Assembly: GCA_052437175.1 (NCBI GenBank)
Contig: JBQVOK010000009.1
Span: 62,001-126,000, forward strand
Length of the DNA stretch: 64,000 nucleotides
Direction of reading: 5' to 3'
Origin: JACVCJ01 sp052437175
GTDB lineage: Bacteria > Bacteroidota > Bacteroidia > CAIKAF01
Each line of letters opens with the position of its first letter. The first letter of the stretch is position 1. Position numbers and translations under genes: made by a program. The notes under the pieces were generated by a model. The model did no database searches and had not been told where the DNA came from. It saw nothing but the letters and a program-made list of their open reading frames with translations. Below, piece after piece: positions 53,199 to 61,508 of this stretch.

Positions 53199-53651
53199 AT
53201 GAAATTTTCGTTTTGCCTATTCGCTTGCCTTATCACTACGCTTGCCGTCAACGCGCAAAAAAACTCTTTCCAAACAGTTATATCCGTTAGCCATAGCGAA
53301 TTCCTATCGATGCCGACAGGCACGAAGGTTCTTTACAAACAATATTGCAATCCTGAAATAGACTCTGTTATCACCAACGGCATTATTTCGTATCAGTACC
53401 GGCACGTAAACGGCATTGTCTGCAAGCATATCCTGCATTTCAAAGACACCGTCCTGCAACGGCAATACCTGGTCGTGAAGAAGAAAAAGGACGTGGAACC
53501 CGTGATTGCCGCCATAGACCCGGCAGGCTCTGCGAATGGCAAAGGCTATAACGCCTTCTGGAAGTCCCTGCCCAAAGGCTGGGTACTGTCCACCAACAAA
53601 ACGGATTATATCATCTTTAAGACCGCTTCGGGTTGGGTGGTGGAGTTTTAG
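53199..53651 (+). CDS. exported orphan protein
   Basis: A 150-aa secreted protein. The ATG at 53199 gives the signal peptide 'MKFSFCLFACLITTLAVNAQ'. A -7-like TATTTTTG ends 5 bp before it, so the messenger could be nearly leaderless. The mature part is beta-rich with no known motif ('HVNGIVCKHILHFKDTVLQRQYLVVKKKK'). It lies between the terminator of the accessory pair and the tRNA terminator. I do not recognise a family. Confidence 0.6.
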   Translation: MKFSFCLFACLITTLAVNAQKNSFQTVISVSHSEFLSMPTGTKVLYKQYCNPEIDSVITNGIISYQYRHVNGIVCKHILHFKDTVLQRQYLVVKKKKDVEPVIAAIDPAGSANGKGYNAFWKSLPKGWVLSTNKTDYIIFKTASGWVVEF

Positions 53652-53731
53652 AGAGCTGATGAACAACCTCTTTTTGATCTTCGTAAAAAATTATCCTTGC
53701 TAAGTTTTGCTGTGCACATGATGCCGGAAAC

Positions 53732-53766
53732 GAAAAAAGGTTCCAGACCTTGAACGTCTGAAACCC
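53732..53766 (-). terminator. intrinsic terminator of the tRNA
   Basis: On the minus strand GGTTTCAGAC (53756-53765) and GTCTGGAACC (53739-53748) form a 10-bp stem, followed by six T. It ends the tRNA transcript 13 bp after the CCA. Confidence 0.85.
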
Positions 53767-53778
53767 TTTATTTTCCTT

Positions 53779-53855
53779 TGGTGGGCCCACCTGGGCTCGA
53801 ACCAGGGACCACCTGATTATGAGTCAGGTGCTCTAACCGACTGAGCTATAGGCCC
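53779..53855 (-). tRNA. tRNA with CAT anticodon, probably tRNA-Ile2
   Basis: A complete cloverleaf on the minus strand: acceptor GGGCCTA/TGGGCCC, D-loop 'AGTCGGTTAGAG', anticodon loop CTCATAA (anticodon CAT), T-arm CCTGG-TTCGAGC-CCAGG, discriminator A and an encoded CCA. A CAT anticodon may be elongator Met or the lysidine-modified isoleucine tRNA. The C4-G69 and C5-G68 acceptor pairs are those preferred by the lysidine synthetase TilS, which favours tRNA-Ile2. It is followed by its own terminator. Confidence 0.9.
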
Positions 53856-53917
53856 GCATCAGCATAGCTGATAATTTTGGGACTGCAAAAATACGCGTTT
53901 TTCGTTTTCTGCAAAAT

Positions 53918-55828
53918 TTATTCCCGTATAAATTTCAGTACCTGTGTGCGGCCGGCATTCTGTACCTGTACGTAATACATGCCGGTGGCCAGTCCCGCTA
54001 CTGAAAACTGGATGGGGTTGCCGCTGTGCTGTTCGGTACGTACCAGCTTGCCGCCGGCGTCCATGATGCGCAGGCTTGTCTTTTCCTGGCCGGGATCGCC
54101 CAGCAGGGTTACCTGGTCTGAAGCCGGTACCGGGAACAGTTCCCAGCCGGTTTCTGTATCCGTGGGCTCCGTTACGTCCAGGGCGCCGCCCACCATAAAG
54201 CTGTGAATAATGGAAGTACCAAAATCGCCGTTGAACGAAATATAGGTGCCCGGACCTTCGGCTTTGGCAAAGCGTATGGAGCCGTTGCCGTCGTTATTGG
54301 CCCAGAAGCGGATGCCGTCCTTTTCGGAGTCGACCATTTCGAAACGGTAACAGCCGGCCGGCAACGTAATGGTATCGTTATACGTGGTATTGTTGGCCGC
54401 CGATGTGCGCGATTCTACAATAGTATTGTTCTGGTCGTAGATGAACCACTGGGTTTCGCCGGAAGCCAGGTTGCTCTTGTAGGCCACCACAAATTTGGAA
54501 GGATATACCGGGGGCGATACAAAACGGCTGCGGAAGGTGTTGTTGGCTGCATACTGATCGCCGCTCAGCTCTATCTGTGTAATGAAGGTGCCCGAATTGG
54601 CCGACCAGCTAATGTTGGCGGGCAGGTCTACCCATTCCGATTCCATAAAGGCCAGGTTGCCGCTCCAGTTGTAGGCGGAAAGCGAACCGCCCTCTACACC
54701 GTAGCGGATGGTGGCCGAAGTGAGCACCGAAGTGCCGTTGTTGCGTATACGTACACGCGGGGAGGCACAGATGGGGTTCATGCGGCGGTATTCGTACTGT
54801 GTGCTGGGCCGCGCCACATCTTCCACACTGGCATCGGTAGTGAAGGAAGGTGTGCCGTATTCGATCAGGTAAGCCTCTACCACGTAATTGGGGTTCTGTG
54901 AACCGTCGGTATTGGTAAAAGGCTGCATATCAAAGTTAAGCGTGTGGGTGGAACCTCCGGCAAAGTTAAAGTCCACTACATCGGGGTTTACCGTAGCTCC
55001 CGGACACCAGGCCGCGCGGTCGTAGATCCAGGTACCGGCCTGTGGGAATACGGGGTTCAGACCGCAGTCGTCGCGCCATACATCTACCTGGCTGTGTGTG
55101 TTGTTATCTACAATAAGCCGGCGCCATTTGGGGCAGAACTCCGAACAGTACTCTACGTTATCGGCACCGTGCCCCGTCTGTACAATGCGCAGACGCTGGC
55201 TCGGAGAATTTGCTGACATGGTTACCGATTTGGACGTAAGGTAGTTCTCGATGCTGTTTCCGGCAGCGCCGTAAGGGAAACCGCCGTTCCACATGTGGTG
55301 GTATTTTACAAAAGGACGGATGGGTGTGCCTTCTATAAAGATAAATTCCAGGTTGATGACCCAGCCGCGGCCTACATTGGTTTCGTAACCGGTATGGCGG
55401 TATTCGATCTCCACGGAATCGCGCAGCAGCCATTCCCAGTCGGTAAGGTCCATGATATATTCGGCTCCGAAGCTGGCGTTGTAGGAGTTACCGTAGGGCG
55501 TGATGTAACGCGCCAGTTCTACGTCAACGCTGCTGTCGGCCACACCGCCTTTACGGCGGGCATAAATAAAGTTGAGGTAGTCCCACTCGCCGCAGTTTTT
55601 ACCATTGGGGCAGCGTATATTCATCTTTAACAGCATTTTATGAGCGGGTACGCCGGCCGCAGGGAACTGTCCCCACATTTTGTAGGCGGTAAATCCCACG
55701 CCCGGGTCGGTGGCAATTTCCACGTCGTTATGGGTTTTTACCCGTATGGTATCACCGTTGGCCGCCCGCAGTCCCGTAAAACAGAACAACCCGGCCATGA
55801 GCAGGATAAAAAGAGCACGTTTATTCAT
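53918..55828 (-). CDS. T9SS type A cargo with PNGase F-like domain
   Basis: A 636-aa secreted protein. The ATG at 55828 gives the signal peptide 'MNKRALFILLMAGLFCFTGLRA'. Residues about 30-250 match the peptide-N-glycosidase F fold ('FPAAGVPAHKMLLKMNIRCPNGKNCGEWDYLNFIY', 'IEYRHTGYETNVGRGWVINLEFIFIEG'). Ig-like and beta-sandwich regions follow, and the end is a T9SS type A domain ('WELFPVPASDQVTLLGDPGQ', 'GLATGMYYVQVQNAG'). Such proteins may cleave N-glycans from glycoproteins; whether the active-site residues are all kept cannot be settled by eye. Confidence 0.85.
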   Translation of the reverse strand: MNKRALFILLMAGLFCFTGLRAANGDTIRVKTHNDVEIATDPGVGFTAYKMWGQFPAAGVPAHKMLLKMNIRCPNGKNCGEWDYLNFIYARRKGGVADSSVDVELARYITPYGNSYNASFGAEYIMDLTDWEWLLRDSVEIEYRHTGYETNVGRGWVINLEFIFIEGTPIRPFVKYHHMWNGGFPYGAAGNSIENYLTSKSVTMSANSPSQRLRIVQTGHGADNVEYCSEFCPKWRRLIVDNNTHSQVDVWRDDCGLNPVFPQAGTWIYDRAAWCPGATVNPDVVDFNFAGGSTHTLNFDMQPFTNTDGSQNPNYVVEAYLIEYGTPSFTTDASVEDVARPSTQYEYRRMNPICASPRVRIRNNGTSVLTSATIRYGVEGGSLSAYNWSGNLAFMESEWVDLPANISWSANSGTFITQIELSGDQYAANNTFRSRFVSPPVYPSKFVVAYKSNLASGETQWFIYDQNNTIVESRTSAANNTTYNDTITLPAGCYRFEMVDSEKDGIRFWANNDGNGSIRFAKAEGPGTYISFNGDFGTSIIHSFMVGGALDVTEPTDTETGWELFPVPASDQVTLLGDPGQEKTSLRIMDAGGKLVRTEQHSGNPIQFSVAGLATGMYYVQVQNAGRTQVLKFIRE

Positions 55829-56006
55829 GTGTGTTATGTGTTTGGACAAATGTAGATATTTGCCCGGCGCCTCACCTTCTGGACAAAGACACGACAATCC
55901 GGTTATTGGTATAAGCTGCTGGTATATTGCCGGTTATGGCCAGGGGACAAAAAAGGGACAATATACGTTGCGTATATTATCCCTGTATGTGAAGTATGTA
56001 ATCGTA

Positions 56007-56816
56007 TTATGATTTTACATTGGCCATCACCACCATTTTATCGAGGCTGGGGTTCCGGCTGCCGCCTTCGGGCTCTATCGTTACGGCAAAGGCCTGGGCT
56101 TTGAGAGCGGCCAGCATGCGGGTGTCTTTGCGGTTGGGGTCGTACAGTCCGCCATTCTGCGGTTTGCCGTCCACAATGGCCCAGAGCTGGTACTGGTTGC
56201 CGGCGGGCAATGCGGGCAGCGAACGTCCGTCCCAGTATACCTCGCCGCTTTCGGGGTTCCAGTACACTACGGAACTGTTCTGTGCGTAGGCCGGAGTGCC
56301 CTGCATAACGATCTTCTGTGTGCCGGGTTTAAACACGGCCTGCAGGGTGCGGTCCATACCGTTCATATCTTCCCTGGCGCCATTCAGCTGTGCCTGCATG
56401 CTTTCGTTCTCTTTGCGCATTTTGTCCATACCGGCCAGCGATTCCTTCAGGTCGCCCGATTGCTTCATATTAAAGCCCAGGCTCAGCACCAGGAGCAGTC
56501 CGGCAGCCACGGCCACCCATTTAAAGGTGTTGTTGCGGCGTACCTGCAGGGCAGGGGCCGGTATTTCCGGGGAAGCGGCGGGGGCCGTTGTATCTGCGGA
56601 GGGCAGGGCGCTTAGAATTTCTTTTTTCCAGGCAACGGGGGCAGGTTTGGAAAAGGCGCGTACCATAGCCTCTTCTGTGCGAATGATCTCTTCGTCAATT
56701 TCCGGGTGCAGTTCCCTCAGGCGGTTCAGTTCCTGAACTTCCGCTTCGGGCAGGGTACCGAGCACATACTCTTCGATCATGCCGGAATTGAGTATATCTT
56801 TAATGTCCACTTGCAT
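56007..56816 (-). CDS. anti-sigma factor (RskA-like)
   Basis: A 269-aa membrane anti-sigma factor paired with the upstream ECF sigma gene. From the ATG at 56816 its N-terminal zinc-less anti-sigma domain ('MIEEYVLGTLPEAEVQELNRLRELHPEIDEEI') precedes one membrane helix ('WVAVAAGLLLVLSLGFNM') and an extracytoplasmic RskA domain ('YWNPESGEVYWDGRSLPALPAGNQYQLWAIVDGKPQNGG'). The gene overlaps the sigma gene by 17 bp. The signal that releases sigma is unknown. Confidence 0.9.
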   Translation of the reverse strand: MQVDIKDILNSGMIEEYVLGTLPEAEVQELNRLRELHPEIDEEIIRTEEAMVRAFSKPAPVAWKKEILSALPSADTTAPAASPEIPAPALQVRRNNTFKWVAVAAGLLLVLSLGFNMKQSGDLKESLAGMDKMRKENESMQAQLNGAREDMNGMDRTLQAVFKPGTQKIVMQGTPAYAQNSSVVYWNPESGEVYWDGRSLPALPAGNQYQLWAIVDGKPQNGGLYDPNRKDTRMLAALKAQAFAVTIEPEGGSRNPSLDKMVVMANVKS

Positions 56817-57366
56817 TTTCTTTAGTGTATTCACGTAATCTGATGAGTGCCATCCGCAGCTGGGTCTTTACGGTACCGACCGGTATACCCAGTTCTTCGG
56901 CAATGTTTTCGCGGGTAAGTCCTTCGAAATAGGCTTTTTCGATCACCGTCCGCTGTTCGGGCGATAACAGGTCCAGCATTTCGCGTACGCCGATCGTATC
57001 CACGTTCATGGAGGACGATCCCCCGATCTTTTCCTGTACATGAGGCTTCAGCGTATCGGAAGCCACCTGGTTCCTGCGTATTTTGGCGCTGCCGCTGCGC
57101 AGGTGGTCAATGGCGTTGTTCCGGGCAATGTTCAGCATCCAGGTAAAGAGCCGGCCTTTTTTTTCGTCGTACAGGCGTATATTCTCCCAGATCTTAACAA
57201 AGGTGTCCTGGAGTATGTCTCTCGCCGTTTCCTCGTCGCCCACCACCGAATAGATCACCCCGTTAAGCGAGCCCGAGTACATGTCGTACAACTTTTCGTA
57301 TGCGGCCGGCAGCCTGTTTCGCAACATCACCAGAAATTCCGTTTCGTTATGTTTTTCAGTTTCCAC
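56800..57366 (-). CDS. ECF-type RNA polymerase sigma factor
   Basis: A 188-aa sigma factor, SigK/SigM-like in layout. Region 2 includes 'ARDILQDTFVKIWENIRLY' and 'FTWMLNIARNNAIDHLRSG'; region 4 includes 'IEKAYFEGLTRENIAEELGIPVGTVKTQLRMALIRLREY'. The anti-sigma gene overlaps its end. A 12-bp palindrome and two direct repeats lie upstream at 57431-57460, which may be shared with the divergent cystathionine gene. Confidence 0.92.
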   Translation of the reverse strand: METEKHNETEFLVMLRNRLPAAYEKLYDMYSGSLNGVIYSVVGDEETARDILQDTFVKIWENIRLYDEKKGRLFTWMLNIARNNAIDHLRSGSAKIRRNQVASDTLKPHVQEKIGGSSSMNVDTIGVREMLDLLSPEQRTVIEKAYFEGLTRENIAEELGIPVGTVKTQLRMALIRLREYTKENASGH

Positions 57367-57444
57367 GTAAAAACGATTTAATATACGTAACCGGTTAGTA
57401 AACAGATTTATTTCTGGTAATAAAACTTTAAAAGTTCTGAAAAG

Positions 57445-57456
57445 TTCTGATCAGAA
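57445..57456. promoter_or_regulatory. palindrome in the sigma/cystathionine intergenic region
   Basis: TTCTGATCAGAA is a perfect 12-bp palindrome. It overlaps two tandem copies of AAAGTTCTGA (57431-57440 and 57441-57450). It is a candidate regulator site for either divergent gene; the owner is unknown. Confidence 0.4.
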
Positions 57457-57574
57457 GTTCAAAGAAAGAAAAAAAAGCTAAACATTTGGCCCCCTTTGCA
57501 CTAAATATGAATAAAATGCATGGTATTGCATTTTTTATACTTTTATGCAGAATTTACAAGAAGACTGAAGATAT

Positions 57575-58723
57575 ATGAAATTTGGAACAAAAGCCATACA
57601 TGCGGGCGTTCACCCGGATCCGGAAACGGGGGCCATCATGACCCCGATCTACCAGACCTCTACCTATGTACAGGCCGCGCCCGGCAATAACAAGGGCTAT
57701 GAATATGCACGCACCGCCAATCCTACACGTACCCAGTTGCAGGATTCCCTGGCGGCGCTCGAGAACGGTAAGTACGGTATCTGTTTCAGCAGCGGAATGG
57801 GTGCGATCGATGCCGTGATCAAACTGCTGAACCCCGGCGACCATGTGATCGCTGTAAACGATATCTACGGTGGTTCTTACCGCCTGTTCACCAAAACGTT
57901 CCAGCGTTTTGGCATTGAGTTCACCTTTACTTCGTTCGACGACCCGGCTTCGGTGGAGACGCTTATTAAAAAGAACACCCGCCTCATGTGGATCGAAACG
58001 CCCACGAACCCCCTGCTGCAGATCGCCGATATCGAAGTGTATTCGGCTATGGCCCGCAAGCATAATATAATCAGCGTGGTAGATAATACGTTTGCCTCGC
58101 CTTACCTGCAGACCCCCCTGGACCTGGGCGCGCACATCGTTATGCATTCCATGACCAAGTACCTGGGCGGACACAGCGATGTGGTGGCCGGCGGACTGGT
58201 TACCAGCGACGATGCACTGGCTGAGGAACTTAAATTCAACCAGAAATCGACCGGGGCCACACCCGGACCCCAGGATTGTTTTCTTTTGCTGCGCGGAATA
58301 AAAACATTACATTTACGTATGCAACGGCATAGTGAAAACGGACGTACAGTAGCGGATTTCCTGGCAGCGCATCCCGCGGTGGACAAGGTTTTTTACCCGG
58401 GTCTGAGCTCGCATAAAGGGCATGAACTGGCTAAAAAACAGATGCGCGATTTCGGGGGCATGATGTCGTTCACACTCAAAAACGACAGCATGGAAGCAGC
58501 CCTGAAAATACTGAGCGGCACCGAACTTTTCTCCCTGGCCGAATCGCTGGGCGGGGTGGAATCGCTGATCGGTCATCCGGCTTCTATGACGCACGCCTCT
58601 ATTCCTAAGGCCGAACGCGAAAAGGTAGGCGTTACGGACTCCCTGATCCGTTTAAGTGTAGGCGTCGAAGATATCGACGACCTCATTGCCGATCTAACCC
58701 ATGCACTTAAACAGATAAACTGA
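57575..58723 (+). CDS. cystathionine gamma-synthase/lyase-type PLP enzyme
   Basis: A 382-aa Cys/Met metabolism PLP enzyme. The cofactor lysine is Lys195 in 'HSMTKYLGGHSDVVAGG'. Other family blocks are 'YEYARTANPTRTQLQ', 'CFSSGMGAIDAVIKLL', 'WIETPTNPLLQIADI' and 'SLGGVESLIGHPASMTH'. Gamma-synthase (MetB) and gamma-lyase share these motifs, so the direction of the reaction is not settled; both fit sulfur amino-acid metabolism, as does the methionine synthase at the other end of the window. A TrkA-type gene follows after 2 bp. Confidence 0.9.
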   Translation: MKFGTKAIHAGVHPDPETGAIMTPIYQTSTYVQAAPGNNKGYEYARTANPTRTQLQDSLAALENGKYGICFSSGMGAIDAVIKLLNPGDHVIAVNDIYGGSYRLFTKTFQRFGIEFTFTSFDDPASVETLIKKNTRLMWIETPTNPLLQIADIEVYSAMARKHNIISVVDNTFASPYLQTPLDLGAHIVMHSMTKYLGGHSDVVAGGLVTSDDALAEELKFNQKSTGATPGPQDCFLLLRGIKTLHLRMQRHSENGRTVADFLAAHPAVDKVFYPGLSSHKGHELAKKQMRDFGGMMSFTLKNDSMEAALKILSGTELFSLAESLGGVESLIGHPASMTHASIPKAEREKVGVTDSLIRLSVGVEDIDDLIADLTHALKQIN

Positions 58724-58725
58724 TC

Positions 58726-59421
58726 ATGACCCCGGGAAAATTTGCCGTTATCGGGCTGGGCGTCTTCGGCACGTCCATAGCCAAAGCGCTCGCCGCCGAC
58801 GGGGCCGAAGTAATGGCCATCGATAACGATGAAACACATATCGAGAACATCAAAGACGAGGTAGCCCATGCGGTTACGCTCGATTCTACCGATAAACGGG
58901 CCCTGGCCGCCCAGAACATCAACGAAGTGGAGGCCGTGGTAGTGGCCATCGGCGAAGATTTTGAGGCGCTGCTGCTGACCACCGTGTATTGCCTGGAACT
59001 GGGCATCAAGCGGGTAATTGCACGGGCCAACAACGCACAGCAACGTATGATCCTGCATAAAATGGGCGTATCCGAAGTGCTTTCGCCCGAGCTGGAAGTC
59101 GGCCGCCTGGTGGCGGAACGCCTGCTGAACCCCAGCCTGCTCTCGTTCATACAGCTGCCCGACGATTACGAGATCGCCGAAATTACCACCCCGCCGGGCA
59201 TCGCCAACCGTACCCTGGCCGATATCAACCTGAGAAACAAATACAAACTGAACCTCATTACGCTGAAGCGGGAATTCGAAACCGAAGTGAACGGCGTAAA
59301 AGAGAAAGAAATGCACATCGTGGGCGTGCCGGGAAGCGATACCGTGATCCTGGCCACCGACACCATTATCGTATTTGGCACAACCAAGGATATAGAACGT
59401 TTTATAGATATAAATCAATAA
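58726..59421 (+). CDS. TrkA/KtrA-type potassium uptake regulator
   Basis: A 231-aa RCK protein that gates Trk/Ktr-type K+ channels in response to nucleotides. The N-terminal RCK_N Rossmann motif is 'FAVIGLGVFGTSIAKAL' and the second strand is 'EVMAIDNDETHIENI'. The C-terminal RCK_C (TrkA_C) domain follows from about residue 140. The partner membrane subunit is not in the window. It is 2 bp from the cystathionine gene, a link with no evident logic beyond shared transcription. Confidence 0.9.
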   Translation: MTPGKFAVIGLGVFGTSIAKALAADGAEVMAIDNDETHIENIKDEVAHAVTLDSTDKRALAAQNINEVEAVVVAIGEDFEALLLTTVYCLELGIKRVIARANNAQQRMILHKMGVSEVLSPELEVGRLVAERLLNPSLLSFIQLPDDYEIAEITTPPGIANRTLADINLRNKYKLNLITLKREFETEVNGVKEKEMHIVGVPGSDTVILATDTIIVFGTTKDIERFIDINQ

Positions 59422-59429
59422 ACAAACGC

Positions 59430-61508
59430 ATGAAAAAAATCATTGTCAGCGGAGCCCTTATTGCCCTGATAACTAACCTCAACACCTATGCGCAGACGCC
59501 CGAAGATATCACCCATATCTGTGGAACCTCGCACATGCAGGAAAAAGCTATCCAGGAAAATCCTGCCATTGCCGACAGCCTGGCAAAATGGGAACTCACG
59601 GCGAATCTGCCCGGCATGAGTGAAAAAGCGGTAAAAGTTTTCCCGATAGTGATTCATATCGTGCATACCTATGACGGTAACTGGATATCCAACGAACAGG
59701 TATACGATGCCATCCGTATCCTGAACGAGGATTACCAGGGCATGAACTCGGACCTGGCCAATGTGATCCCGGCCTTCCAGGGTATCGCAGACAACCCGGA
59801 TTTTGAATTCCGCCTTGCCCGCAAAGACCCGCAGGGGAACTGTACCAATGGTATCACACGTACGTTCTGGCGTCGTACCATTTCTGCCGACGATGATGTA
59901 AAACAGATCGCCGCACAGTGGAACCCCTCCAAATACATCAATGTATGGATCATACAGGTTACCGATAACGGCAGCGGCGGTTATGCCTACCTGCCCGGAA
60001 CGGCTGCCTTTATGCCCGGCCGCGACGGTATTGTGCTGCGTTCTTCGCAGTTCGGTAGCATCGGGGCCAGCGGCGGTTCTACCCTGGCCAAAAGATCGCT
60101 CACACACGAGATCGGTCACTATTTTAACCTGAACCATACCTGGGGCGGTTCCAATACACCGGGTCTGGCGTCCAACTGCAGCACAGACGATAACGTAAGC
60201 GATACGCCCAATACCATCGGTGTGGGCAATGCTTCCTGCAACACGGCCCAGAGCACCTGCGGCGTGCTGGACAACGTACAGAACATTATGGACTATGCTT
60301 CCTGCCCCCTGATGTTCACACAGGGGCAGTCTACCCGTATGACCAATGCGGCCAACTCGGCCACGGCCAACCGCAACAACCTGTCCACCTCTGCCAACCG
60401 CCTGGCCACCGGTATCAACGACGGTTATTCCGATACCATCTGTGTGCCCCTGGCCGATTTCTATACCGCCGTACGCACCATCTGCAAAGGAAACAGCCTG
60501 CAGATCCGTGATTACAGCTGGAGAGGTACCGCTACCAGCTACAGCTGGGAAGTAAGCAACGGCAGCACCACGCTTACCAGCACCCAGGCAAACCCTACCT
60601 TTACGTTTAACGAGACCGGTTATTACAACGTAAAACTTACCGTAGGCAACAGCGCCGGCAACAATACCATTACACGCAATAACTACATCGTAGTAAGCGA
60701 TACCGAAGCCGAATTCGGCAGCAACGGCTACCTGGACACGTTTGAGAACGGTCCCATCAGCTCGCAGCGCTGGTATGTGATCAATGACGATAACCTGGGC
60801 TGGCAGCAGACCACGCTGGCGGCTACCAGCGGAACCACATCGCTGCGTATTGCCAATGTAACGGCCGATACACTGTCAACGTACACGCTCATCAGTCCTA
60901 CCTACGACTTTACACAGGTATCCGACGTTACCCTCAAATTCAAGTATGCCTATGCCCGTCGCAGCAACAGCAGCGGCGACCGTCTGCGTATCTCCATGTC
61001 GGTGAACTGCGGCCAGAGCTGGAACGTAATTTATAATTTTTCTTCTGCGGCCCTGTCCACAGCTCCGAATACCAATGCCAACTTCGTTCCCCTGGCTTCC
61101 CAGTGGAAAGAGGCTACGGTGGCCGTTCCGTCTACCTTCAAGAACAAACCGAACGTACGTATCAAGTTCGATTTCATCAATGGTAACGGCAACAACTTTT
61201 ATATGGACGATCTGAACATCCCGGGTATCGCTTCCACACAGGAAGAGTTCAACGCACAGAACTTCCTTACCATTATGCCTAACCCGAACAACGGAAGCTT
61301 CCAGCTTTCTGTGGATATGGAGTCGGCCGGTAACGGCAGCCTGCGCCTCATCGATATGGCCGGCAAGACCGTAGCCGCACAGAACCTGCCGCTGAGCGCC
61401 GGTAAATCTACGCACGCACTGCAGTTTTCGAACCTGAGCAGCGGTGTATACTGGCTGAGCATCCAGACAGAAAAAGGTCTGATGAACGAAAAAATCGTGA
61501 TCCGGTAA
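59430..61508 (+). CDS. M43 zinc metalloprotease, T9SS type A cargo (first of tandem pair)
   Basis: A 692-aa secreted protease. The signal peptide is 'MKKIIVSGALIALITNLNTYAQ'. The catalytic motif is 'HEIGHYFNLNHTWGG' (His226, Glu227, His230, His236), with the family Met-turn in 'NIMDYASCPLMFTQGQ'. A PKD domain ('YSWEVSNGSTTLTSTQANPTFTFNETGYYNVKLTV') and a jelly-roll domain follow. The T9SS type A tail ('LTIMPNPNNGSFQLSVDMESAG', 'GVYWLSIQTEKG') completes it. The stop codon shares a base with the next gene's ATG (TAATG). It probably degrades proteins or collagen-like substrates outside the cell. Confidence 0.92.
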   Translation: MKKIIVSGALIALITNLNTYAQTPEDITHICGTSHMQEKAIQENPAIADSLAKWELTANLPGMSEKAVKVFPIVIHIVHTYDGNWISNEQVYDAIRILNEDYQGMNSDLANVIPAFQGIADNPDFEFRLARKDPQGNCTNGITRTFWRRTISADDDVKQIAAQWNPSKYINVWIIQVTDNGSGGYAYLPGTAAFMPGRDGIVLRSSQFGSIGASGGSTLAKRSLTHEIGHYFNLNHTWGGSNTPGLASNCSTDDNVSDTPNTIGVGNASCNTAQSTCGVLDNVQNIMDYASCPLMFTQGQSTRMTNAANSATANRNNLSTSANRLATGINDGYSDTICVPLADFYTAVRTICKGNSLQIRDYSWRGTATSYSWEVSNGSTTLTSTQANPTFTFNETGYYNVKLTVGNSAGNNTITRNNYIVVSDTEAEFGSNGYLDTFENGPISSQRWYVINDDNLGWQQTTLAATSGTTSLRIANVTADTLSTYTLISPTYDFTQVSDVTLKFKYAYARRSNSSGDRLRISMSVNCGQSWNVIYNFSSAALSTAPNTNANFVPLASQWKEATVAVPSTFKNKPNVRIKFDFINGNGNNFYMDDLNIPGIASTQEEFNAQNFLTIMPNPNNGSFQLSVDMESAGNGSLRLIDMAGKTVAAQNLPLSAGKSTHALQFSNLSSGVYWLSIQTEKGLMNEKIVIR

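Noticed and set aside
53051..53323. A 90-aa minus-strand ORF whose C-terminal half looks protein-like
   Set aside because: It overlaps the 5' end of the exported protein gene at 53199 and has no start codon in the part that looks coding. It might be a decayed gene fragment, but the evidence is too weak to call.
51780..53778. A complete integrative element next to the tRNA
   Set aside because: No integrase, no relaxase and no duplicated tRNA end were found in the window, so only an accessory patch is claimed.
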